Assembly (NCBI GenBank): GCA_903932565.1
Contig: CAIZGQ010000087.1
Span: 1 to 8,474, forward strand
Source of the DNA: an uncultured Hyphomicrobiales bacterium
GTDB lineage: Bacteria > Pseudomonadota > Alphaproteobacteria > Rhizobiales > Beijerinckiaceae
Length of the DNA: 8,474 nucleotides
Direction: 5' to 3'
In this document: positions 1-6,146 of the stretch, one piece after another
Layout: every line of letters begins with the position of its first letter
Position numbering within the stretch: the stretch's first letter is position 1
The notes under the pieces: model-generated
What the model saw: only the letters and a program-made list of their open reading frames with translations
The model's database searches: none
What the model was told of the DNA's origin: nothing
Translations under genes and position numbers: made by a program

Positions 1-2
1 CG

Positions 3-53
3 CTGGCGCTTTACACTGCGGTGCTCGACGGCAAACGAGGTTCGACAGTCTAG
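3..53 (+). CDS. Possible 3' tail of an upstream gene (partial)
   Basis: The frame beginning at base 3 is open from the window edge and reads LALYTAVLDGKRGSTV before a TAG stop at 51-53. It sits on the same strand as matA and ends 68 bases before it. The Leu/Ala/Tyr-rich stretch followed by a short basic tail resembles the end of a folded protein, for example the last helix of Gfo/Idh/MocA-type oxidoreductases. Sixteen residues are too few to assign a family, and a random open frame of this length is common. No function is proposed. Confidence 0.25.
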   Translation: MALYTAVLDGKRGSTV

Positions 54-88
54 GACTGCTCGGTGCAGGATAGCGTCGAAGCCGAGCG

Positions 89-99
89 CTGTGATACAG
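89..99. promoter_or_regulatory. Candidate GntR/FadR-type operator upstream of matA
   Basis: The sequence CTGTGATACAG has 4-base inverted arms around a 3-base centre, giving the GT-n3-AC core typical of FadR-subfamily GntR operators. It ends 9 bases before the matA Shine-Dalgarno, where a bound repressor could block transcription or the start of the leader. Malonate matAB operons are known to be controlled by MatR, a GntR-family regulator, so the location fits. The arms are short, the regulator is not in the window, and such a palindrome can occur by chance. Confidence 0.3.
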
Positions 100-108
100 G
101 CTATCAGC

Positions 109-113
109 AGGAG
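109..113 (+). promoter_or_regulatory. Shine-Dalgarno of matA
   Basis: AGGAG lies 8 bases before the ATG at 122. It is the clearest ribosome binding site on the plus strand of this window and fixes the matA start. Confidence 0.7.
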
Positions 114-121
114 CACAGCTT

Positions 122-1504
122 ATGGCGGTATCTGTGAACACGACATTCCTGTCTGAATTGATGGGCTCCATCGCGGAGCGCGGGCGCAGCCTTCTGGATG
201 GCGTTATCGGCGAACAACCGGGTGCCGAAGGGCTGCCCGGCACGATTGAACTTTGCCAGCGCCTGTTGTCGGGACGCGGCGAAGCCTCCGGCACCGCGCT
301 TGGACGCGAAGTGCTCGACCGCTACGCCGCGCTTGATGAGACGGAGCGCCAAAAATTCTTCGAAACGCTCGCGCACGACTTTGGGCCGGATCGCGCGCGC
401 ATGACGTCCGCGATCAAAAGGCTCTCTGAGACGAATTCCGATACTGCCGCGTCTGATCTGCATTACGCGTCCGAACCACGTCGTCAGGAATTGCTGCGCC
501 GGTTGAACCGCGCGCCGGGTGGCACGGCTGCACTCGTGGAGATGCGCGCCGACTTGCTTCCCATCATCGAGAAGAACCCGGCGCTCAAAATTCTGGATAT
601 CGATTTCAGTCATCTTCTGAGCTCGTGGTTCAACCGCGGTTTTCTCGTTCTGCGCCGGATTGACTGGGCCTCGCCGGCAATCGTGCTGGAAAAGATCATC
701 AAGTATGAGGCCGTCCACGCCATCAAGGATTGGGACGATTTGCGCCGCCGGATCGATCCGCCGGATCGGCGTTGCTACGCCTTCTTTCATCCGGCCCTCG
801 TCGACGAGCCCCTGATCTTCGTGGAAGTGGCGCTTTCGGCCCAAATTCCGGGCGCAATCCAGCCGCTGCTGTCTGAGGATCGAAATGTCACGCCGTTGAA
901 AGACGCCCGCGTGGCCGTGTTTTATTCCATTTCAAATTGCCAGCATGGCCTCGCCGGCATTTCGTTTGGCAATTTTCTGATCAAACAGGTTGTCGAGGAA
1001 TTGCGGCGTGAACTGCCGCGTCTGTCCACCTTCGTCACGCTGTCGCCGGTGCCTGGGTTCATGCGCTGGTTGAAGAAGGAAAAACTCGCACTGGCGTCCG
1101 GGCCGGGCCAGGCGAAGCTGATCGAAAAGCTCGATACGCCGGACTGGGTCACCGAATCCACGATTGTTAGCGATATGAAAGCTTTTCTCGAGCCTCTCGC
1201 CGCGCAGTACTTTCTGGAAACGCGCGACTCCAAGGGCCGGGTGGTCGATCCGGTCGCACGTTTCCATCTTGGGAATGGCGCGCGGCTCGAACGCATCAAT
1301 TGGCTGGGCGATCTTTCCCCCAAAGGCCTGCGGGAATCGGCCGGCATCATGGTCAATTATCTCTACGACCTCGACAAAATCGAAGCCAACCATGAGGCCT
1401 TCGCCAATGTTGGAGATGTTGTCGCCGCCAGTTCTGTTCGCAAGATGCTGAAGACCCAGAAGCCACGGCCCGTGAATTCGCCTGCTGTTCCTGCCAACAA
1501 TTGA
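122..1504 (+). CDS. matA: Malonyl-CoA decarboxylase MatA
   Basis: This 460-residue cytoplasmic enzyme converts malonyl-CoA to acetyl-CoA and CO2, the second step of malonate use after MatB. The length matches bacterial MatA proteins. The N-terminal helical domain covers roughly residues 1-170, and the catalytic GNAT-like domain follows. Visible family motifs are the HPALVDEPLIFVEVAL block (223-238), GISFGNFLIKQVVEEL (279-294), TLSPVPGF (306-313) with the catalytic Ser308, and FHLGNGARLERINW (381-394) with the catalytic His382. These correspond to the Ser/His pair of the human enzyme. There is no signal peptide, membrane segment or peroxisomal SKL tail. The ATG is supported by AGGAG 8 bases upstream. 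matB follows after 8 bases, so the two are very likely co-transcribed. Identity is read from motifs and is secure. Confidence 0.96.
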   Translation: MAVSVNTTFLSELMGSIAERGRSLLDGVIGEQPGAEGLPGTIELCQRLLSGRGEASGTALGREVLDRYAALDETERQKFFETLAHDFGPDRARMTSAIKRLSETNSDTAASDLHYASEPRRQELLRRLNRAPGGTAALVEMRADLLPIIEKNPALKILDIDFSHLLSSWFNRGFLVLRRIDWASPAIVLEKIIKYEAVHAIKDWDDLRRRIDPPDRRCYAFFHPALVDEPLIFVEVALSAQIPGAIQPLLSEDRNVTPLKDARVAVFYSISNCQHGLAGISFGNFLIKQVVEELRRELPRLSTFVTLSPVPGFMRWLKKEKLALASGPGQAKLIEKLDTPDWVTESTIVSDMKAFLEPLAAQYFLETRDSKGRVVDPVARFHLGNGARLERINWLGDLSPKGLRESAGIMVNYLYDLDKIEANHEAFANVGDVVAASSVRKMLKTQKPRPVNSPAVPANN

Positions 1505-1512
1505 AGATTCCG

Positions 1513-3024
1513 ATGCCCGCATTTCTCTACGATCAAATCCAACGTCGCTTCCCCTCGCCGGACAAAGTGTTTCTTGAGACGGGTGACGGCCGAAAGCTGA
1601 CCTACGGCGAGCTCGCCGATGGTTCTGCTCGCATGGCAGGTGCGCTAGCCAGCCTTGGAGTCGCGCCCGGCGACCGGGTCGCGGTTCAAGTCGAGAAATC
1701 GCCGGAAGCTTTGCTGCTGTATTTGGGGTGTCTGCGTGCCGGTGCGATCTTCCTGCCGCTCAACACGGCCTACACACCGGCCGAAGTCTCATATTTTCTG
1801 AGCGATGCCGGTGCCAGCGTGTTTGTCTGCGAACCCCATCGCCTGGATAGCTTGGCTCCAGTCGCCACCAAATCCGGCGTGCGCCATGTGGAGACACTCG
1901 GCGTTGCGCAAGACGGCACATTGGTCGCAAAGGCCGATGCGTCCGGCCCAAGTTTCCAGGATGTCGAGCGCGGTCCGGATGATCTCGCCGCGATCCTCTA
2001 TACATCGGGGACAACGGGGCGCTCAAAAGGTGCGATGCTCTCGCACGATAATCTGTATTCGAACGCCGCGACATTGGTCGAGGTCTGGCGGATGACCGCC
2101 GACGATGTGCTGCTGCACGCGTTGCCGATCTATCATACGCATGGATTGTTCGTGGCCACCAACACGCTGCTTCTGGCAGGCGGCAGCATGTTTTTCCTGC
2201 CCAAGCTCGACCCGGCCGAATTGTTGCGGCTGATGCCGCGCGCCACCTGCATGATGGGCGTGCCGACGTTTTACACGCGCTTGCTGCAACGCCCCGAGCT
2301 GACGCGTGACCTGACAGCCCATATGCGCCTGTTCGTGTCGGGCTCTGCGCCGTTGCTGGCTGAAACACATCGCGAATGGAATGCCCGGACGGGCCACGCG
2401 ATCCTCGAACGCTACGGCATGACTGAGACAAACATGAACACGTCGAACCCCTATGTGGGCGACCGTGTTCCTGGTGCGGTTGGCCTGCCATTGCCCGGCG
2501 TGAGCGTTCAAGTCACGGAGCCCGACACAGGCACGCCGCTCGCCAGCAACGAGATTGGCATGATCGAAGTCAAAGGCCCCAATGTCTTCAAGGGCTATTG
2601 GAATATGCCCGAGAAGACCGCGTCCGAATTCCGCAATGGCTTCTTCATCACCGGTGATCTTGGCAAGATTGACGAGAAGGGTTACGTCCACATCGTTGGA
2701 CGTGGCAAGGATCTCGTGATCACGGGCGGCTTCAATGTCTATCCCAAAGAGGTCGAGGACGTGATCGACAGCTTGGCTGGCGTTTTCGAAAGTGCGGTCA
2801 TCGGCCTGCCGCACAAGGATTTCGGCGAAGGCGTGACCGCTGTCGTTGTGCGCACCGCAGGAGCCACGATTGACGAGAAATCCATCACGGCAGCGCTTGA
2901 AGTCCAGCTTGCGAAATTCAAGCAGCCCAAGAAAATCATCTTCGTTGACGACCTGCCGCGCAATACGATGGGCAAGGTCCAGAAGAATGTGCTGCGCGAC
3001 ACCTACAAGACGCTCTACGCTTAA
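1513..3024 (+). CDS. matB: Malonyl-CoA synthetase MatB (malonate--CoA ligase)
   Basis: This 503-residue member of the acyl-adenylate superfamily joins malonate and CoA using ATP, through malonyl-AMP, and feeds MatA. The adenylation core contains the P-loop-like YTSGTTGRSKG (163-173), a YHTHGL motif (207-212), RYGMTETNMNTSNPY (300-314), which is very typical of MatB, and TGDLGKID (380-387). The hinge GRGKDLVITGGFNVYPKE leads into the small C-terminal domain, which ends with LPRNTMGKVQK, where Lys488 is the catalytic lysine. The frame is also open to a TTG at 1501 that overlaps the matA stop. The ATG at 1513 is preferred because GAAG lies 6 bases upstream and the TTG has no binding site. All catalytic motifs are intact. 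MatB proteins can accept methylmalonate as well, so strict malonate specificity is inferred from family and from matA next door. Confidence 0.95.
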   Translation: MPAFLYDQIQRRFPSPDKVFLETGDGRKLTYGELADGSARMAGALASLGVAPGDRVAVQVEKSPEALLLYLGCLRAGAIFLPLNTAYTPAEVSYFLSDAGASVFVCEPHRLDSLAPVATKSGVRHVETLGVAQDGTLVAKADASGPSFQDVERGPDDLAAILYTSGTTGRSKGAMLSHDNLYSNAATLVEVWRMTADDVLLHALPIYHTHGLFVATNTLLLAGGSMFFLPKLDPAELLRLMPRATCMMGVPTFYTRLLQRPELTRDLTAHMRLFVSGSAPLLAETHREWNARTGHAILERYGMTETNMNTSNPYVGDRVPGAVGLPLPGVSVQVTEPDTGTPLASNEIGMIEVKGPNVFKGYWNMPEKTASEFRNGFFITGDLGKIDEKGYVHIVGRGKDLVITGGFNVYPKEVEDVIDSLAGVFESAVIGLPHKDFGEGVTAVVVRTAGATIDEKSITAALEVQLAKFKQPKKIIFVDDLPRNTMGKVQKNVLRDTYKTLYA

Positions 3025-3033
3025 AGCCCTTTC

Positions 3034-3062
3034 ATGATGCGGACATCTCGATGCCGTATCAT
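3034..3062 (+). terminator. Strong hairpin between matB and argB
   Basis: Bases 3034-3042 pair with 3054-3062 (nine pairs, one of them G-T). After a single bulged A at 3043, CAT at 3044-3046 pairs with ATG at 3051-3053 around a CTCG tetraloop. It starts 10 bases after the matB stop. No T tract follows, so it is not a classical intrinsic terminator. It may protect the matAB mRNA 3' end, pause polymerase, or act as an argB leader structure. Confidence 0.4.
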
Positions 3063-3106
3063 CTGCATGACATGAAATCCTGAAGCCGCGAAGATGCGAA
3101 ACATCC

Positions 3107-4012
3107 ATGACCAAGTCTGACGAGACACTCCGTGGAAGCCCCCAGGAGCAGGCTGCAATCCTGATGCAGGCGCTGCCGCACATGCTGCGCTACGACGACA
3201 TGACCGTCGTTGTGAAATACGGCGGCCACGCCATGGGCGACGAGCAAGTTGCCCGCAACTTTGCCCGCGACATCGTCTTGCTGGAACAGTCAGGTGTGAA
3301 CCCGGTTGTCGTGCATGGCGGCGGACCGCAAATCGGCGCGATGCTCGCCAAGCTTGGCATCAAGTCCGAGTTTCAGGCGGGGCTGCGCGTCACCGATCGC
3401 GCGACGGTCGAGGTTGTCGAGATGGTGCTGGCAGGCTCCATCAACAAACAGATCGTCGGCTTTATTAATGCTGAAGGTGGCCGGGCCATCGGGCTTTGCG
3501 GCAAGGACGGCAACATGGTCACCGCGACCAAAGCGCTGCGCTCGGTTCGTGATCCCGTCACCGGCGAACAGAAGCAAGTGGACCTTGGGTTTGTTGGCGA
3601 GCCGCATAAAGTCGACACCACGGTGCTTGATCAGGTTCTGGGACGCGAACTCATTCCCGTGCTTGCGCCCGTGGCACAAGGCGCGGATGGCGAAACGTAC
3701 AACGTCAACGCGGACACATTTGCCGGTGCGATTGCGGGCGCGCTCAACGCCAAGCGCCTGCTGTTTCTGACCGACGTGCCGGGTGTTCTCGACAAGGACA
3801 AAAATCTGATCAAGGAGCTGAGCATTGCGCAGATCCACGATCTGATCGCCGATGGCACGATCACCGGCGGCATGATTCCCAAAGTCGAGACCTGCATCTA
3901 CGCGCTGGAGCAAGGCGTCGAAGGTGTGGTCATTCTCGACGGCAAGGTGCCACATGCCGTGCTTGTGGAATTGCTCACGGACCATGGCGCTGGCACGTTG
4001 ATCACAAAGTGA
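3107..4012 (+). CDS. argB: Acetylglutamate kinase
   Basis: This 301-residue cytoplasmic enzyme phosphorylates N-acetyl-L-glutamate with ATP, the second step of arginine synthesis. It is an amino acid kinase fold protein. Visible motifs are VVVKYGGHAM with Lys37, VVVHGGGPQIG (68-78), GLRVTDRATVEVVEMVLAG with substrate-binding Arg94, NVNADTFAGAIAGAL with Asn199 and Asp203, LTDVPGVL (221-228), and GGMIPKV with Lys259. About 30 residues precede the first strand, including QEQAAILMQALPHMLRY. This resembles the extra N-terminal helix of hexameric, arginine-inhibited kinases, so feedback inhibition by arginine is likely (inference). The ATG has no strong binding site; the nearest is GAAG 13 bases upstream. 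A TGA lies in frame at 3068, so the start cannot be much earlier. The stop overlaps the next gene's ATG by one base. Confidence 0.96.
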   Translation: MTKSDETLRGSPQEQAAILMQALPHMLRYDDMTVVVKYGGHAMGDEQVARNFARDIVLLEQSGVNPVVVHGGGPQIGAMLAKLGIKSEFQAGLRVTDRATVEVVEMVLAGSINKQIVGFINAEGGRAIGLCGKDGNMVTATKALRSVRDPVTGEQKQVDLGFVGEPHKVDTTVLDQVLGRELIPVLAPVAQGADGETYNVNADTFAGAIAGALNAKRLLFLTDVPGVLDKDKNLIKELSIAQIHDLIADGTITGGMIPKVETCIYALEQGVEGVVILDGKVPHAVLVELLTDHGAGTLITK

Positions 4013-4842
4013 TGGATGAGCCCCAACGTCGTGACCGCACAAAGGTCGCTGCAGATGAGCCGTCTGCAGCGACCACCACCATGGCAGTTTCGAACGGCCC
4101 GTTGGCAAAACCTGCTCTGGATCTCGCCGCGCTGCAGTCGCGATTTTCGCATGTGCGGACGTGGGTGTTTGATCTCGATAACACGCTCTATCCGGCAAGC
4201 TCGGATCTCTGGCCGAAGATCGATGCGCGCATCACCATGTTTCTCGCGCATCTTTTCGGACTCGACGGGTTATCGGCCCGCGCGCTGCAAAAATATTACT
4301 ACAAGCGCTATGGCACGACGCTGAACGGTCTGATGGAAGAGCATTCGATTTCATCGGATGATTTTTTGCATTTCGTGCACGACATCGACCGCTCGTCACT
4401 CGCACCCAATCACAATCTCGCCCGCTCCATCGCAGCCTTGCCCGGACGCAAGTTGATTCTCACAAATGGATCGCACAACCACGCACTGGAGACCGCGCGG
4501 GCGCTTGGGATTGACCATATGTTTGAGGACATTTTCGACATCGTCGCGGCGGGTCTTACCCCGAAACCCGCGCCACAAACCTATGAGACGTTTTTCGACA
4601 AACATGGTGTCGATCCTGCCTCAGCTGCGATGTTTGAAGATATCTCGCACAACCTCGTCGTGCCGCATGCGCGTGGCATGATCACGACCTTGATTGTGCC
4701 CGAACAAGGTGGGGTTGATCATCGCGATCCGTGGGATATCGCCGGAGCCGACGCCGCCCACATTGATTTCGTCACCACGGATCTTGATCTTTTTCTGGAT
4801 CAGATCATCCCGAATGTCGAAGCACCGCAGGCGAACGGCTGA
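4012..4842 (+). CDS. HAD-family pyrimidine 5'-nucleotidase-like phosphatase
   Basis: This 276-residue haloacid dehalogenase-type hydrolase belongs to the SDT1-like pyrimidine 5'-nucleotidase group and is expected to release phosphate from nucleoside monophosphates. All four HAD motifs are present: FDLDNTLYP with nucleophile Asp54 and acid/base Asp56, ILTNGS with Thr151/Asn152, LTPKPAP with Lys185, and MFEDISHNLVVPHARGM with Glu209/Asp210. The helical cap between motifs I and II (about 65-140) is of the C1 type. The ATG at 4012 overlaps the argB stop (TGATG), so translation is probably coupled. A GTG at 4009 is also in frame. Residues 2-45 are low in complexity and include a perfect inverted repeat in the DNA, so an alternative ATG at 4081 is possible. 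In many Hyphomicrobiales a gene of this kind follows argB. The in vivo substrate is unproven. Confidence 0.88.
   Translation: MDEPQRRDRTKVAADEPSAATTTMAVSNGPLAKPALDLAALQSRFSHVRTWVFDLDNTLYPASSDLWPKIDARITMFLAHLFGLDGLSARALQKYYYKRYGTTLNGLMEEHSISSDDFLHFVHDIDRSSLAPNHNLARSIAALPGRKLILTNGSHNHALETARALGIDHMFEDIFDIVAAGLTPKPAPQTYETFFDKHGVDPASAAMFEDISHNLVVPHARGMITTLIVPEQGGVDHRDPWDIAGADAAHIDFVTTDLDLFLDQIIPNVEAPQANG
4044..4074 (+). repeat. Perfect 12-bp inverted repeat (hairpin) at the start of the HAD gene
   Basis: GGTCGCTGCAGA at 4044-4055 is exactly complementary to TCTGCAGCGACC at 4063-4074, with a 7-base loop TGAGCCG. There is no T tract afterwards. It lies 32 bases after the argB stop and 6 bases before an in-frame ATG at 4081. 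It could be a stabilising or attenuating RNA structure between argB and the HAD gene. If the gene starts at 4012, it is translated as the Ala-rich segment VAADEPSAAT. Confidence 0.65.
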
Positions 4843-4857
4843 GCGGCACGCACGCCT

Positions 4858-6075
4858 TCAAAGCGCGGCGATATCAGCCTTCATCTTTTTCACAAACGCC
4901 TCTGACCGTGTTTTCTGAAACCGCATGAAGGCTGTCCAATCGGCGTCGAGCACGCCAAAGCGATCGGCCAATTGGTTGAGAAACAGGTCCGGTGTCTCGT
5001 TCATTTCGACAATCATCGGACCGGCTGGCGTTGAGGCCATGTCCCAGCCAATGACAGAAAAGTGGCGCATGAGACGTGCGCCTTCCAGCGCGATCTCCTT
5101 CATCTGTGCAAAGTTCGGGATCGCGGCACCGATCAAATGTTCGCCCGTATCAGGATGATGCGTGACATTGACGAGATCAAAGCCGGTGCTGGATGTGGCC
5201 CGTAGGACCTTGCCGGTCGCCAGATCAAGGCCAGCAAGCAGATTGCCACTGCGCCAATAATTGTCCGCCACATTGGAGCCAACGGGGACTTTCCAGGAGG
5301 CACGGAAAATTTTCGGTCCATCCTCGGTTGCGATGGTCACAATGCGCGACGTTGCAAGCTTTCGACCTGCGAGCTTGATGATATCGTCATGCGGTGCCAT
5401 CAGCGGCTGCAAAACATATCCGTTGTCTGCGTAATGATTGTTGATATCGGCGATGAGGTCGGTCACGGAGATTTTCGAACCGTCCGTGCGGATCAGCATG
5501 CCGGTGTCCGGCTCACAGCGCGTCAGGCCAACAGAGCCAAGACTCTGGTTTCCTTCAGCAGGCTTGCCGAACAGCGGATAGTTTTCCGGGTCCAGCAGGA
5601 AGTGTTGCAGCGCTTCAGCGTCGCGGATGACGAGCCACGACTCGCGCTGCATATTAGGTGCGTAAATCGCGCGTAAGGGAATCGTCGGCAGGCCGAATGC
5701 TGCCAGATATTGCGACGACGCAATCTTGTTGGACGTCATCCCATACCAATCGTGGCGCCAATTGGCTTCGACAACGAGATCACGGTTTCTGCGCTGGCCA
5801 ACCACGGCGCGACGGTCCTGACCGGCCCAGAAGGACTCATCAAACAGGCGCAGGCGAACATAATCGGGCAGTGAAACCTTGCCCGGGCCAAAAGCGAGCG
5901 CTGCATAATCGCGCATCAAAGCCATCGGGCTCTTGCCGGTTTCAGCACTCATGCGCGGCATCGCGGCGAGAGCAGACGCCTCGGGTGCCGCATGCGAAAC
6001 TGCAAGGGTTTTTGCAGCTGGTTCGTCTTGAACTTGCGCGGATTCGGGGGCGCGCTTGCGCAGGGGCTCGGCCAT
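4858..6075 (-). CDS. Sugar-transfer-associated-type ATP-grasp protein, function unknown
   Basis: This 405-residue protein resembles the ATPgrasp_ST family, relatives of alpha-L-glutamate ligases, in which ATP activates a carboxylate as acyl-phosphate for attack by an amine or thiol. The first 45 or so residues are Ala/Pro-rich and probably disordered. Motifs in order are FGKPAEGNQSLGSVGL (169-184, ATP-binding Lys and glycine loop), YVLQPLMAPH (220-229), SRIVTI (243-248), ADNYWRSGNLLAGLDLATGKV (270-290), HHPDTGEHLIGAAIP, and GWDMAST...GPMIVEMNETPDL (343-364) with probable metal ligands Asp345, Glu357 and Asn359. There are no membrane segments. A TTG at 6099 and a GTG at 6087 are in frame upstream. 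The ATG at 6075 is preferred, with a weak GTGAGA upstream. The gene is 63 bases downstream of the decarboxylase gene and probably in its operon. The substrate is unknown. Confidence 0.85.
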   Translation of the reverse strand: MAEPLRKRAPESAQVQDEPAAKTLAVSHAAPEASALAAMPRMSAETGKSPMALMRDYAALAFGPGKVSLPDYVRLRLFDESFWAGQDRRAVVGQRRNRDLVVEANWRHDWYGMTSNKIASSQYLAAFGLPTIPLRAIYAPNMQRESWLVIRDAEALQHFLLDPENYPLFGKPAEGNQSLGSVGLTRCEPDTGMLIRTDGSKISVTDLIADINNHYADNGYVLQPLMAPHDDIIKLAGRKLATSRIVTIATEDGPKIFRASWKVPVGSNVADNYWRSGNLLAGLDLATGKVLRATSSTGFDLVNVTHHPDTGEHLIGAAIPNFAQMKEIALEGARLMRHFSVIGWDMASTPAGPMIVEMNETPDLFLNQLADRFGVLDADWTAFMRFQKTRSEAFVKKMKADIAAL

Positions 6076-6131
6076 CAAACGTCTCACATGGTTAATCAAT
6101 ACTTATGATTGTGCCACGCGACAATTACCAA

Positions 6132-6146
6132 AGCCTTATCAAGGCT
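6132..6146 (-). terminator. Small hairpin at the decarboxylase stop codon (weak)
   Basis: Read on the minus strand, AGCCTT-GAT-AAGGCT forms a 6-bp stem with a 3-base loop and is followed by TTTGGTAATT. The decarboxylase TGA stop overlaps the stem and loop. The short stem and broken T run make it at best a partial terminator that could lower expression of the downstream ATP-grasp gene. Confidence 0.22.

Noticed and set aside
58..105. Nested 6-bp inverted pairs in the matA leader (GCTCGG/CCGAGC and GATAGC/GCTATC)
   Set aside because: The loops are long, the two pairs are interleaved and mutually exclusive, and 6-bp matches are expected by chance in this span. Not enough to call a riboswitch or attenuator.
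754..768. 15-base palindrome CGATCCG-C-CGGATCG within matA
   Set aside because: It has a one-base centre, so it forms no useful hairpin, and it falls in conserved coding sequence. Coincidence in GC-rich codons is the simplest reading.
104..844. Minus-strand open frame (246 codons) opposite matA
   Set aside because: It is antisense to the conserved MatA reading frame, without a binding site or domain.
2023..3183. Long minus-strand open frame (386 codons) opposite matB
   Set aside because: It is antisense to a gene with complete MatB motifs, shows no recognisable domain and is Cys/His/Arg-rich as expected from the complement of GC-rich coding DNA.
3290..4198. Minus-strand open frame (302 codons) opposite argB and the HAD start
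   Set aside because: It overlaps well-supported genes on the plus strand and has no motif of its own.
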